DNA of 64,000 nucleotides from Hysterangium stoloniferum (GCA_015178975.1 WHVD01000040.1:558001-622000), one strand, 5' to 3'; numbered from the stretch's first letter, positions 10,855 to 22,389 are shown. Notes: generated by a model not told the origin, from the sequence alone. A program made the numbers and translations.

Positions 10855-12635
10855 TGACCCACCGACTGTCATTAAAACGCAAGGTAGATCTACCAACACG
10901 ACATCCAAACTCAGTCCATATCGTAGGCATGACATCGAATGGGGAGTCGTTTCATATCTGGATAGCTCATGTTCAAGTTTGGAAATTAGCCCTGGGTATT
11001 ACTGTGGAGTCGGTTTGGAAAGGGTTGGGATGAAATATTAGAATGAAAGAAGGGAAGGGGGATCGGGGCACAGAATAGTGACCCTAGTGGACAAATAGAC
11101 CACCACTCATACTCAAACTGAGACTCAGATTGACCGCATGGTGGACAGAACCAAAGCCATGGATAAGGACTACTATGGATACATGTGGGTACTTAGGGTT
11201 CCGAACCACATATTCCAACATGAAAGTGCTTTACATCGCAAAGAGAGCTTCGTTAATGACAAAGTTGATGATATACGAGCGAATGACGCGTGGAGTATGG
11301 AAAAGCCAGACCGTCATTGACAAGTTTCTGCTCAGGTATGTTACGCTACCAAGACTGGGAATAATAATTCAAGAGAGCATTGAGCTAATGAGGTGGGGGT
11401 TAAACAGTCTCCATCATTGAATACACTCAAAATTCCCACGTCTTTCTAGACCTGCTTACCCCCGTCGAATTCGAAAACAGGCGTCAGTGGTCTTAGGGCG
11501 GTTCTATTATTCAAGTGTTATTCAGCGGAGGAACGAAGGACACAGTGCCAAGCTTATGTCAAATTTGGGTTTGCCCTTCATTTGGTTCCCCGGCGCTCGA
11601 TGGTCAGATGTAGATTGGCCATTGGCTGCGATTACGTCATCGCTCTACAATGCTGTTATCAAATCGCCCCTACATGGATGAGGTTGCGTCGACATTTATT
11701 ATAAAAATCTCCGGATATTTATCATCCCCAAATCCATCTGCCTTCCTCCTCGGTAACCTCGTTGGTATTGTAAAAAACATTTGCTACTTGCGTCAACTAT
11801 CTGTCGAGGAGCTCAATGCGATCAGAGGTTACATTGAATTCTGGGTACAACCGTGCGTCGCGACCTCACATAATTTCATCCTGACCACCAAAACCACAAC
11901 AGACAAAATTACCCACATCGACTTTTCTTTTATAAATCTCCTATGCGGCTTCTCATGTGTTGCATGCACCAAGATGCCTGGTTCCGCATATAGCGTCATT
12001 GACGGTTCATATCGATGAGGACGCGTCAGATTCACTGTGGCGTGATATCCGGGCCCTCAAAACCTTCTTCAAGGAGAGCACGCTTCGCACGGATCATATC
12101 AACCAGGTGAATGTGGTTTCTTCGCTCATTGAGCCCCTCCTAAGGTGTGTTGAGAATTTTTTACCTTCCAGCATCATCTTATATCCGCCTATGAAACTAT
12201 CCTACCAGTCTGATTATGAGAGACACGAGGCGGCGTTCATGGCTCCTCTCGTCAGGCGAACGACTAATCGAGATCACTCTGAACCTGATAGCTGGATCTT
12301 CTGACATGGAATCCGCGTGTACCACAGTCCGCAGTCTCGATATCATCGCCATTATCGCTCGTCTTCTTCTATATTGTGACGCATTGCACGGCTCAATCAA
12401 CAGTTGGGTCTTCGGTCGCTGCCTCGAACGATTAGCCCTCGCGGCTCATTCCTTCCTTTGTGTCATCGCCACACCTTTCACCGGTGTGTGTGTAACATCT
12501 AATTCAAACTCCAGAGCGGCGTTGGAGGAACATGACTGGCCTGCCGATCCTCTTGTTCCATCCATTCCCCACGATATATCATCATTCTTATTGGATCAAT
12601 CGACACATTATGCGAACCAGGAGGAAGGATAGTAC
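10855..12635 (+). pseudogene. Family A copy A3, middle and C-terminal blocks
   Basis: Downstream of the N-terminal frame, conserved blocks follow in changing frames: ISPGYYCGVGLERVG (about 10,990), LPRLGIIIQESIELM (about 11,350), a likely 57-bp intron at 11,393-11,449 (GTGGGG...TTCTAG), SSLYNAVIKS (about 11,640), NPSAFLLGNL...VRQLSVEEL-AIRGYIEFW (11,730-11,850), then NQVNVVSSLIEPLLR (12,090-12,150), and SGERLIEITLNLIAGSSDMESACTT to the end at 12,632. The blocks are leucine-rich and likely helical. GTGTGT at about 12,145 and GTATGT at the same place in other copies resemble 5' splice sites, but I could not find a set of introns that keeps phase. Either the gene has several short introns or this copy is frameshifted. 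Confidence 0.5.
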
Positions 12636-14430
12636 TATTAACCCCTACTCAATTCGCCTTTTGACAATATTTCCAAGGTCTGTAAGCTACATATTTTGAG
12701 CCAATTGAAGAGCGCATATAGCCACCTTATACCGCCCTTGTGCACTTGGCAGCTTCTCGTTGATACTATACACACGGTGCATATATTGTTGTTGCCTAGC
12801 AGTGGCTTGAATCTCGCCTGGTTTCTCAACGAGAACCACCTCAAATAGAATATTATTGGGAGGTCTCAAATCAGTGTGTTAGTTGGTTGGGATAGAATGA
12901 AGCAAGTCAATGAATAACAGCAAAAAAAACCGGCAACAATCACTCACTAATCCATGCGGACGTTTATCTCGGTTAAATTCATTTAATCTTCAAAATATAT
13001 GTTCAATTCTGGATTGGCTTTCATGAGGCACAAGCCATCTTTCACCGACCATTTCATGATTCCTGGAGATTCAGGGTTTTCGTCATTATAAATCCAAGAT
13101 CCTTAGGCCTCATCAAGTCGGCGTCTAGTGACTATCGTTTAAGTTATCATTACGAGGGAGGTATAACGCTCATAGTGTGCAGTTTTTCTATCACTGTCGC
13201 TTTTGGTTGCTGACTTTGTGTGGAAACATATCTCGGTTCCGCAGACTTTGATTTCCCAACTTCGCCGCTCGGGCCATTTTGGTCTTCTTACGGGCTTTAC
13301 CTTGTTAGTTGACTTATTAATATTCTCCCCAGATGTACTTGGGCAGGCTATGGGGTTTTATGTTTCACGTACACTATCCCTGCGCGCACTGTCACAGAAG
13401 GCTCAGGATTCCAAGCGATACCAACGAGTTGGTTTTTTGTTCTGTCACGTCCGGTGCTGCTCACAGCTCCCCGGGAGTCTGCACCTCGTCAGAATATGAA
13501 CTATCCCCGCACCTCTGTACGATTGGCATGATGGTTGAATACCACTATGCATAGGTGGATTGTTGAGAGTCCAATTCTGGGTTTCATTCTTACTAGGGCT
13601 AGCGAATTTAGACGACTCCATGAGCCTAATATGAACGAGCACTTGTTAATGAATTCCATCTCGGTACTCACTCATCCGTCCTGGTCATAGAGAATAGTTA
13701 GACATTAGCCACCTTGGCTGTAACTTATATGTTCTTAATAAACCCCCATTTTCATCCTGCATTGGGTAATCTGTTGCAGGGTCGACCTCACATGTTTTTC
13801 ATTAGCAAGATTGTCCAACATACCATTTAAACCACGGCCGGGACACAATGCACAAGTGAGTCCGGCGATGGTCTTCGCCTCCGGAAATAGCACTACGGCG
13901 GAGAACAACGCCCGAATGCGTTAAGTTCGTGCATCACATGTGTAGCTAGGCTGGGATATTTTCTGGATAAATCATATGGCCCCGTGACATCGGGTTATAT
14001 TTAATCAAGGGAAGAGATTGTGATTTGGGAGACGTAGGACTTGTACTTCCCAAAGAACTCTTGTGCCTGCTCAAACTCTCGATCAAAGAATACACTAAGA
14101 GTCCTCGCTAATAGCCGGACCATCAATGGCACGAATATGTGAACACTTGGGAGTGGCATTCAGTGCGAGTTGAGAGGATACGTGCAGTCGGGCCTTCGGG
14201 ACTTCTCTGTATAACAAATCAATATGACGCTAATTAATGTGAGTTAAATCGAGGGAACAAGTGAACAGATGCCGGATAAGACGTCAAGAAGTCAGCACAT
14301 GCATCTCTTATTATAGCGGTTGGAGCATGTTGAGTGATCTACTATAACCACCTTTTCTGCTCTTCTACTGGTAGCTGTCATGAATGAGAAGAAATTAGCA
14401 TAAGGAGTTAGGAAGGTAATTTAAGAGGCA
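12636..14430 (+). repeat. 3' flank and spacer after copy A3
   Basis: 12,640-12,960 is the family A 3' flank seen after other copies. 13,030-13,330 matches the spacer at 3,070-3,400 and 44,030-44,290. 13,800-14,400 matches 54,660-55,080 and partly 44,800-45,000. No open frame here is conserved between copies; the 98-residue frame at 13,203-13,499 has no counterpart elsewhere and looks spurious. Confidence 0.45.
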
Positions 14431-14559
14431 TACTAATTCAAGAGACCATTGATTTAATGAGGTAGGGATACTTCAGCGTCAATCATTGAATACAATGAAA
14501 ATATTCATGTCTTTGCAAACCCACCTATTCACCTTAAATTTGGCAATGTGTATCGATGG
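14431..14559 (+). pseudogene. Family A fragment (copy A4)
   Basis: About 130 bases match the block QETIDLM plus the following intron and the start of the next exon (compare 47,030-47,160). It stops within the segment that normally reads AACAGGCGTCAGTGGTCTTAG, where gypsy sequence begins. The fragment marks the left target of the nested retrotransposon cluster. Confidence 0.6.
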
Positions 14560-16405
14560 TCTTGTTACTCAAAAGCCCCATAATGGGTCCTGAAAGTGGT
14601 TTTCCACTCATTTCCTGCAGCTACCCAGACCAAGTGGTAGGCATGTTTAAGGTCTATCTTGGTATAAATCTGGGCATTCCCTGGAGCTTCAAGCAGGTCA
14701 GATATAAGGGGGAGTGGATACTTATCCTTCCATGTAACAGCATTGAGTCCTCTGAAATCAACACATAGTTGGAGGGGTCCATCATTCTTCTTAACAAACA
14801 AAATGGGTGCTCCAAAAGGAGATTTTGAAGGTCAGATAAAACCTATGGACAAATGTTCATCCAGGAAATCCTGGATTGTGGAAGGTTCTGTGGAGGATAG
14901 TGGGTAGATATGTCCAAGGGGTGGCTAGGTGCCTTCTTTGAGGTCAATTTTTAAGTTGTACTCTCTGTGGGGTGGGAGCCGGTCAGCTTTACACTTACTA
15001 AAAACATCTGCAAAATCATGGTATTTCTTGGGGATGCCTTCTAGGTCTGTGATTTGCTCAGATACCAGGGTTGAAAAACAACCAGTTGCTTCATCAACTT
15101 TTAAGTTGATAGTGAACACCTGGGATCCATCCATTTTTGTAGCCCTGATAAATGCTGCAGCATTAATAAGAGAAATGGACAGAGGTGCTGTGAGTTTTGG
15201 GGAAGCCATGTGTGCTGTAGGGATTACAGGGGCCACCGAGGCCACAAGTGCCAGGAAGGCCAGGGTTGCCAGAAAGGCCATGGGTGCCATAGATGCCATG
15301 TCAGATACAGTTATCTCGGGCACTGCAGGTGTCTGGAAAGGTATACTGCTTGATACCCAGTCAATCAACAGATTGTATCGGGTAAGCCAGTTATGTCCTA
15401 GGACAACTGAGCAACTTGAGTCTAACTGGGTCACATAGAAAGTGATTAACTGAGATGTTCCACATGGGAACCAGATAGATAGTGTTAGGATACGTACAAG
15501 GTGGGTCTCTGGAGAAACCCGCAGGATATCCGGTAGGACTTGGCTTCAGCTTATAGTCTGTGCCCTCGCTAGGTCGTGTTGTCCAATTTCAGACAGGCGG
15601 ACGGGAATCCCGGGGAGTCCGGGGCAGGGGTCGTGGGTCATGAGTCGTAAGTCAGAGGTCGTGGGTCGTGAGTCGAGACTGGTGAGAGAGATAGATATGC
15701 CGGAGCCCGTGGGCTCCGACTAGTGCGAGTGGTGTGAATCAAGTAGGGTTTTAGAGTGGAAAATGTATTAGATTACTGGGGGGAATCTAAGCTAATTTTC
15801 TGACTGGATTGTATGTACAACATCTGCCAGTTTAAATAGACCGTGGAGTAAATGTCATACTGAATCCAGTAATAATGAAACAAAGTGAGCAAAACATAAA
15901 ATGGGAATAGTAAACACCAAATTGGTGTTAGGAACAGGACGGAACGGAGCGGAGTCCAAATTGTGACAAAGCATAACCCATGATGGGAAATGGAGCGGGA
16001 GTGGAGTCCAAAATCATAACAGGTCATTTGACTAAAATGGGAACGGGGCTCCATTAGAGTGGTGATGGGATTCTGAGTGGGGTCCGGTGACTGATGCGTG
16101 GGACGAAGATGGACATAGACAGAGATGGAGTCCGGGGGAAGTCTGGTGACTGATATGTGTTGTAATGAGGTCGAATGTAACAAGTCTTAATGTATGGAGT
16201 CCGGGCGGGAAATCCTATAAACAGACAATTGGTGTGTGTAGGGCATGGTGGCATACAGGTTAGTGCCCGGAGTCTGGTGGGATTGTCTGGTCGTAACAGA
16301 TAGGTCACAAGCTTGGGTGATAACCAAATTTCTTGCACCATCAAAAAGTCGGAGTCTGACCAGATTTATTGGGTAAGTTGATAACAGTATTTTCTGACCT
16401 AGGAC
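14560..16405 (-). pseudogene. Ty3/gypsy Pol remnant (protease to reverse transcriptase), interrupted by a solo LTR
   Basis: Read on the minus strand, 16,405-16,304 plus 15,482-14,560 encodes part of a Ty3/gypsy polyprotein: a protease-region segment (LRLFDGARNLVITQACDL, then FPCGTSQLITFYVTQL and VVLGHNWLTRYN), a linker ending in YHDFADVFSKCKADRLPPHREY, then reverse transcriptase ([58 protein letters not shown]). The catalytic YxDD region, RNase H and integrase are missing because the frame ends at 14,560. A TAG at about 14,925 and a TGA near 14,840 lie in frame. The 816-bp LTR 15,483-16,298 splits the protease region; without it the frame reads on. Confidence 0.85.
15483..16298. mobile_element. 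Solo LTR with GATAG target duplication inside gypsy Pol
   Basis: The element begins TGTTAGGATACG and ends GTCGTAACA, giving TGTTA...TAACA termini, and is flanked by GATAG at 15,478-15,482 and 16,299-16,303. The host reading frame supports the boundaries: after removing the LTR and one GATAG, the protease-region frame continues without a shift. A related LTR lies in the opposite orientation at about 17,640-18,273. No internal domain remains, so this is a recombination product of a full gypsy element. Confidence 0.85.
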
Positions 16406-16411
16406 TTGCAT

Positions 16412-16605
16412 ATTGTGTCAATATGCCACCAAGAAGAAAAGCACCCATACAGGAAAACATACCTGAACCCTCAACTCTTCATTCCCCACTTAATCTGTAC
16501 ACTAGTCACACACTCACAAACCAGCTGGACACCACAAATGAAGCGTGTATCGAAGAATCCCCAGAATCCCCAGAGATTTCCAACACACAGATAGCACTAC
16601 GGTAA
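16412..16605 (+). pseudogene. Gypsy gag N-terminal remnant
   Basis: An open frame starts at the ATG at 16,423 with MPPRRKAP and is rich in Pro, Ser, Thr and Glu, a common style for the start of fungal gypsy Gag proteins. It ends after about 60 residues and is followed by GTAAGTATG. It is on the plus strand, opposite to the Pol remnant it abuts at about 16,405-16,412, so two gypsy remnants meet head to head. Family placement rests on composition and context only. Confidence 0.45.
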
Positions 16606-17227
16606 GTATGTACATGTGGGTACATATGGGTCCAAACCACACACATTGGGTTGGTGATGCTGTTAGGGCAACACTAACAAGGCTACCAAACACAAGATAG
16701 AATATAGAAGTATGAAGTGAAGAGGGGACAGCTTAATGACAGGGGAGATCACACTTGTTTTAGTGGGATTCCTAAGAGATTGAAACTGAAATGAGTCTGT
16801 ACAGGTCTACTATTTATACTATATATTTAATATTTATTTAGTATTTTTTATTTATTAAAAATCTGAGAAAAACACTAAAAATGGCATGTATGCACCCTAC
16901 AGTGCATAGCCACACTTCGGCACTTATGTAATCCTGCCCAGCACTGTGTAGGCCCACATGGTGCACCAGTGCTTGTGTAGGCACTGACTGCCTTTGCAGT
17001 GCCAGTGCACAAGGAGGCCCTGTGGGCACACAGTGCAAAGCACTGTGTGTCCACCGGGGTGTAAGTGGCAGCATCCTTGCAATGGTAGTGGTGGCCTTGT
17101 GACAGTGACAGTGGCAGTGCCATTGGCCTTACATGACAGTTTATCTGTGGATATTCTGAGATCACAGTCCCCCTTACTCATCTTACATGCAAGGGTGCCC
17201 CGTGGAATTTTGATGATAAGTGTTGAA
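16606..17227. other. Unassigned stretch with GCACTG-rich low-complexity DNA
   Basis: Between the gag-like frame and the RNase H fragment. 16,890-17,130 is an imperfect, dense collection of GCACTG, GTGCAC and CACAGTG words that produces overlapping open frames on both strands. A short palindrome (TGTTAGGGCAACACTAACA) lies at 16,650-16,668. No coding family is recognised. Confidence 0.4.
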
Positions 17228-17400
17228 AAGCTTTCAATTTTTTAAAAGATTCTTTCTCTTCAGCTCCAATCTTCTCACATTGGAAATTGGACATCCTGCT
17301 CATTGTTGAGACAGATGCCTCAGACTATGCACTTGGAGTCATTCCGTCTATCCAGGACTCTGACAGAGAAGTCCACCCATTTTCACAAACCAGCAGCTTA
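17228..17400 (+). pseudogene. Ty3/gypsy RNase H fragment
   Basis: In one frame this stretch reads AFNFLKDSFSSAPIFSHW, then LIVETDASDYALGVI and IQDSDREVHPF, which is the connection and start of the RNase H domain of Ty3/gypsy Pol, with the first catalytic Asp in ETDASDYALG. The sequence then jumps to unrelated DNA containing a duplicated segment (TCAAGTTGAAGTTCACAAC at about 17,426 and 17,577). Integrase was not found. The piece belongs to the same decayed plus-strand element as the gag-like frame. Confidence 0.75.
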
Positions 17401-17639
17401 CCACATCAGTCTGCATGACTTTACTCATCAAGTTGAAGTTCACAACCAGAAAGCCCCCTCAGCTCTGGACCCCATCTTACATGCACCTGACTCTCTATAA
17501 CAGCTTACAGTTAACCTGGAAACCTGCCAGTATCTGGACCCTGCCTTATACTGTATTCACCCAACTCTTTACCCATCAAGTTGAAGTTCACAACTGGACA
17601 ACCCACTGGGACCTGGATATCAAAGCTATCAATGACTGA

Positions 17640-18273
17640 CCCTCTGTGTCTCATGCACCAGTCATCAGAATACCCACTGGGACCCACACATGTCACCCCT
17701 GTCTATATCTGACTCCATCCCAAGTATCAGTTCCCCAGACTATGCCCAGACAACCCATCAGCTCTCTAACTGAGCTCTGTTCCTGTTATGGTCAAATGAC
17801 CTGTCATTTTTTTGACCCTGCTCCCATTCCATTCCATCCCTAACACCTAATTTGGTGTTTACTACTCTCATTTAATGATTACCTGTTTTGTCTTTAATTT
17901 CTATGGGATTTGGTATTGCATACATTCCACAGTCTATATACCCTAGCAATGTTTGTACATACAATCTGGTCAGAAAATAAACTTAGTTCTCCCCCAGTAA
18001 CTTAGCATATATCCCACTCTATCTCTCATCTTTGAAGCACAACACTATTGACCCCATTGGAACCCATGGGCTTTCCGACTGACCTCCCAACCTATCACCT
18101 ATCACCTATCGACCTATTGACTACACCCAGACTCCCCAGGTTTTCTGTCTGCCTGTCTGAAATTGGAGATTACAATCTCATAATGGTGCAGCCTATAAGC
18201 TGAAGCCAAGTCCTACCAGATTATCCACAGGTTTCTCTGGAAACTCTCTGCTAAACCTGCATGACCCTTAACA
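17640..18273 (+). repeat. LTR of the decayed plus-strand gypsy element
   Basis: This stretch aligns, in inverted orientation, with most of the solo LTR 15,483-16,298: shared segments include TTGGTGTTTACTA, ACATACAATC(C/T)(A/G)GTCAGAAAAT, CCCCCAGTAA and TATAAGCTGAAGCCAAGTCCTACC. It ends CCCTTAACA at 18,273, matching the TAACA terminus, and family A sequence follows. The left edge is blurred by decay; 17,640 is approximate. It is CpG-poor whereas the 15.5-kb LTR is CpG-rich, so it is the older copy. Confidence 0.7.
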
Positions 18274-18536
18274 TGGAGCCTGTATACATGAAGGAGGTTG
18301 AGGGGCTTCAAGTTGTGGAAATGGAAGGGATGAAATGCTTGGTATCCTGTATAAAGCACTGACAGTGCTATCTATACCTTGAAATTAATGCATCTGATAC
18401 CTGCACCTTAAAAGGGCAGCATCCCCTTGGGGTATCACAACACCCTGCTACCCACCAATGTCAAGTTCAAATAAAATGAGTCTGATAGGACTGTCTGCAG
18501 AAGATGTGGAGGTTGGGCTGAGGAATGGGTTCACTG
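18274..18536 (+). pseudogene. Family A fragment (copy A5, 5' part with a deletion)
   Basis: Matches the start of other copies (compare 40,000-40,200): GAGGGGCTTCAAGTTG, AAGGGATGAAATG, AAAGCACTG, then ACCAATGTCAA at the usual start codon. It then jumps to the later GCAGAAGATGTGGAGGTTGGG segment, so most of the first exon is deleted. It ends in TGGGTTCACTGTA next to an unrelated sequence. Confidence 0.6.
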
Positions 18537-19783
18537 TATATGCTCTTAGAAAAGGGGCAAATTCAAATTTTTAAACATAAAAACCCAGTCTTAAAGTAAA
18601 CTAACAGGCCCCAGTACATAGATTGATATATGTATTAAGAGGAATATATACAAAACTATCTGTATTTTATATTAGATAAATACATCTTTGGGGGGCATTT
18701 TGAGGTGTTTGTAGCAGTCATGACACTCTGTATGGCACTTTCTCATTGCCCAATGTGCTCTTACTGGACAGCATTACCTTATACCAATACTCCTCACTCA
18801 GCGAGATGATTGACTGATTCCTCTAGTTTTGATCCCATCACTGCTAGAAATATATTGGATCAACCACTCAGTAACTCAGCCCAGAATTTCTAGTGGAAAT
18901 GGGATGGACAGACCATTGATCCTTCTTGAATAATACAGACAGGATACTATCAAGTTATTTTACCATTTTTACACTCATTATTTAGACTTGATCAAATGAT
19001 CTACTATGGAAAACACACAGGGCAGCTGAGAATAAATTGACAGGCTATTATTATCTTATGTGGTAACTCTCTGTGACATTCCCATCTTCAACCACAAACT
19101 GAGCCCAAGCCAACTCACAAAGACTCAAAGTCATTGATTTGGCATGGTTGCAAACAGCAGTCAGATGTGTTTTCAACTGGAATTGATGGGCAATAATCTT
19201 TTGTGTAATGATGTATACCAGTGAGTTTATCAGTTTTACTGTGGGCAGGTGTATAATGGCATGTAAGAAGGTAATAGGCTCCATATTGAACAGGTTGTGC
19301 ACTGGAAGGGGGCACAGGAGAATGTGCTGAAGCTTTCCAAACAAGGTACATTGTTTGAAAACTGGCACCTTATTACATATGAGAATATTTGTCAACTAGG
19401 ACATGATATTACTACCCAGGCCCACTAGACAGCTCAGTGAGGGCTGAAAGCCCAGCTTGTGTTCCAGCAAAGCCTGAGCCCCAGGCTCAAGCCATGGCTT
19501 TGGGACAGCTTTGGGATGGTGCTGCCACCATCACATGTGTGAACATCATCCATGCTTTGATCCGATCACAGACGTCATCAATACTTTGATCTAATCAATG
19601 GTGGACACCATTGACACTTTGATCCATTTCTCCTGTGCTTCATATCCTCTAATACTTAAATATGCCAACTACACAACACTCTTGTTTCTACACTAGACTG
19701 AGGTAAGTGTCCAGATGTCCCATTTTCTCATTGATTTACACATGCTTATTTGTTTGTTAGCTATATTGCTTGGTATAATGGAT
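18537..19783. other. Unassigned region with an inverted family A flank
   Basis: 18,537-18,880 begins with TATGCTCTTAGAAAAGG, a string repeated at 63,966-63,982, and may be the edge of a DNA element. 18,890-19,050 matches the inverted family A upstream spacer (compare 10,250-10,370). 19,051-19,783 holds no recognised feature; a TGTGAACATCATCC...TTCTACA stretch at 19,539-19,688 resembles a short LTR but no target duplication was found. Confidence 0.35.
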
Positions 19784-20315
19784 TGTATAGGTCTATATAT
19801 GTATGTATATAGTTGGCCTTATGAGATGGTATTTAATATTCAGTGAAATATCAGTCCAATGGCTCCCCTTCATTCAATTCTTCCTCAATTTTCATATAAT
19901 GTGGGACTAATACTATATATTATGTATGAATATTCCCCCTAAGGTGTGAGGCTTAATACCACCCTTTGAAGAAGTTGTGCCACTTACTGTGTGCACACTT
20001 GATAGTGAGTAGTATAACTTATTCAAAAGGTAGTATTAGGCCTCACAACTCATGTGATGTTTAGATACAATACATAGTATTAATTCCACCAGCTTATATG
20101 CAACTATAGAGAGAATTGAATTAAGGGGAACCATTGCAATGATATTTCACTGAATATTAAATAGCTTGTCATAAGGCCAAGTATATATATACATATATAG
20201 CTCCATACAATATAATACACATATCATGTTATTGTGTCTTAATTGCCACTCATTCTGGAGATATGGCACAATTTGTCTGTGGTGGAATTTTTTTTAAATT
20301 CTGAACTCCACCTTA
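19784..20315. mobile_element. Foldback MITE, sister of the 7.1-kb element, left end truncated
   Basis: Arms 19,784-19,990 and 20,010-20,218 are inverted copies of each other (ATTGTATAGG...GGCCTTATGA...ATTTAATATTCAGTGAAATATC against the complement). The right outer part 20,219-20,315 matches the outer arm of the 7,131-8,092 MITE (TTGTGTCTTAA, GGAGATAT, CACAATTTGTCTGTG), but the corresponding left outer part is missing. The whole can fold into one long hairpin. No coding content. Confidence 0.7.
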
Positions 20316-21104
20316 GTGTTAAGTGCCATGTCGGAACTTATTCTGGAACTATCGGAAAGTCACCGGGAATTTGGAAACTATCAGATAGGGTCAGGATGTT
20401 GGCTTCAGCTTATGTGCTGCGCCTCTATGCAAATGCTTGGAAGTCCTTAATTTCAAAGGCGGGACTTATGCTGCAAGATACAGATATTCAGAGTTCTGAA
20501 GAGTTCCAAATATCGAGCATACAGAAAGATGGAAGAGGGAATAAGAAACTAAGTTGATATCAGATCTAAAGTAAAGTACAAATTTGTGGAAACTAATATA
20601 AGTCTTCTCATTATTGTACTACAAATTAAGACCACAATAAGATGGAAATGGAAGTATTCTGAAATGGGAATACAATAAGACAAATTGGGGAGACATTATT
20701 CCGAAACAGGAATATAATAAACAAACGAGTGAATACTTGTCAATGGACAAATTACCAAATGTGGAACAAGGGAAGATTACGGAAGATACGGTAACTATGA
20801 TGTTCCGTAGTCAGAAGTTGGAAGTTGGATATTGAAATATCCGGGAACAAGGTGTAACAGTACCCCCCTGTTAGACTGAAGTCCCATAGAGGCGATTAGG
20901 TACTGAGTAGTTGAAGCAACAGTTGATCATTATGTGTTGTGAAATTTACACAATTTTGGAAGGTGAGATTTTCGGCTGCTGGTCTGAATATAAAAACTTC
21001 CAAATATTCGAATTAATGATTTTGTTTCTTTAACCACAACCTGTATGTCAATTCATTGACCATTGTTTACCACTACCCCAGAAGATTCAGGCACTGAAAT
21101 TACC
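20316..21104. other. Unassigned region, possible LTR
   Basis: A segment from about 20,328 (TGTCGGAAC) to 20,863 (GGTGTAACA) has TG...CA ends and internal features compatible with a solo LTR, and is followed by a T/C-rich stretch, but flanking bases do not form a clean duplication. An open frame at 20,243-20,557 overlaps it and looks spurious. 20,870-21,100 has nothing recognisable. Confidence 0.3.
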
Positions 21105-21420
21105 ATGCTCCAAAAAATGTCAAAGGTTGAAGAACTTCAACAAAAATGCCAGAGGATGGAGGAGTTGAAGCAATGACAAGAGGAGGAGGAAAAAAGTGTT
21201 GATGTGGGAATTGAAGGAGGCGGAAGAGGCAGAAAAGCATGAGTTGGAGCTGGTGAAGGCCAAAAAGGAGGTGTGGTTGTGCAAAATGGCAGAGGATCAG
21301 AAGTTGAAGGATGAAGCAGAGAAAAAGCTGCAGGAGGCTGAGTGTGAGGTATCAGAATTATCTCATAATGTTCTCTTAATTTTCTTTGAATTACTTAATA
21401 TTTTCTTGAATTTCTATTGA
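21105..21420 (+). pseudogene. Coiled-coil protein remnant
   Basis: From the ATG at 21,105 the sequence encodes a Lys/Glu-rich heptad-like stretch (MLQKMSKVEELQQK...), broken by an in-frame TGA near 21,174 and then a frameshift around 21,190; the later frame 21,196-21,350 continues in the same style (KEAEEAEKHELELVKAKKEVW, AEKKLQEAE). The composition predicts a long coiled coil. Similar charged helices occur in Gag-like proteins and in many fungal hypothetical proteins, so the family cannot be named. Confidence 0.5.
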
Positions 21421-21639
21421 ATTTTTATTATGTTTATTGTGAAAAATAGGCCTTATTCCTTTTAACTTTGCATAAATAATAGCATACATATATGGACTCA
21501 TATTATGCTATTATTACTTAATTAATTAATTATAATTTTTAACTAATTATTTATATTTTATTTACTTAGTTATTGCTTTTCGGCACCTTGCTGCAGACTT
21601 GTCTGCGCATTTTTGGAGTCACATGACTTATTAGATAAG

Positions 21640-22166
21640 CCTCCGGTGTCGGGATGTCACATGAGTCACGGATGTTACTACCCGAGTCATTAATTGATTC
21701 CGCCGACTCATCACTTGCTTCTGTCGCGGGACCGCGGCCTTGAACCTTCATGTTCAAGCAAGAGGTTAGAACTCTTGTCTCAGAGAGGGGAATCATGTGA
21801 TAAATAAAGGGTAAATAAGTAGTAGAATATGAGGTCATTATGATCTGACTAGTGACCTCATAAACTAAATAATTAGCTAATCATTTAGTTATCAAAATGT
21901 ATATATGGAGGGCCAAGTTTCCAATAAAATCATCTTATCACACACACATTTTACTGCACAGCTCAGAAGCTTATCTAATCATCCTAAGGACAATAATAGC
22001 CGTAGTCTGATACACTAACTGCAAGCACCTACACTTGCAGAATCTTGAATCTTTGTCAGCAACTCTTGAACTTAGCCAATCATCTAAGTTCCCCCAGCCT
22101 CACAGCTACCCTTTAGGCTTATTAATTACATAATAAACCTAATAAGTATCTAAGTATCCATCCATA
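21640..22166 (+). repeat. Partial LTR related to the solo LTR in Helitron unit 1
   Basis: This stretch is similar, in inverted orientation, to 24,480-24,980. Shared words include CTGCAAGTGTAGGTGCTTGCAG (as complement, quoted in part), CCTTAGGATGATTAGATAAGC and TAGCTAA. A TATA-like GTATATATGG at about 21,899 and AATAAA at about 21,925 sit where an LTR promoter and polyadenylation signal would be. The part matching the last 480 bases of the complete LTR is absent, and the Helitron array begins at 22,167. Confidence 0.55.
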
Positions 22167-22389
22167 TCCAATAAGTGAAAGGAGCATGGTGGGTCCATGG
22201 GCATTCTTAGGCACCACAGGCCGTCTTCGTGAGGGTGTGGAGTGCCCGAACCCTCTTATTAGTCAGCGCGGGACCATTCCTGAGGTTGCAGCAGTATTTT
22301 GGCCACCACGGGAGCTTTTTGGAACCTTTTTGATACTGCGGGAGCTTTTTGGGAGCTTTTTCAATGCTGCGTTGGCTTTTCTTCATTCA

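Noticed and set aside
12208-12255. 48-bp GT-AG intron joining the last two family A blocks
   Set aside because: Using these sites gives the wrong phase for the LIEITL frame; left unresolved rather than forced.
13203-13642. Overlapping frames of 65-98 residues after family A copy A3
   Set aside because: Not preserved in other copies of the same spacer.
14929-15438. 169-residue plus-strand frame
   Set aside because: Antisense shadow of the gypsy Pol frame on the minus strand.
19539-19688. Short solo LTR
   Set aside because: TG...CA ends are visible but no target duplication or second copy was found.
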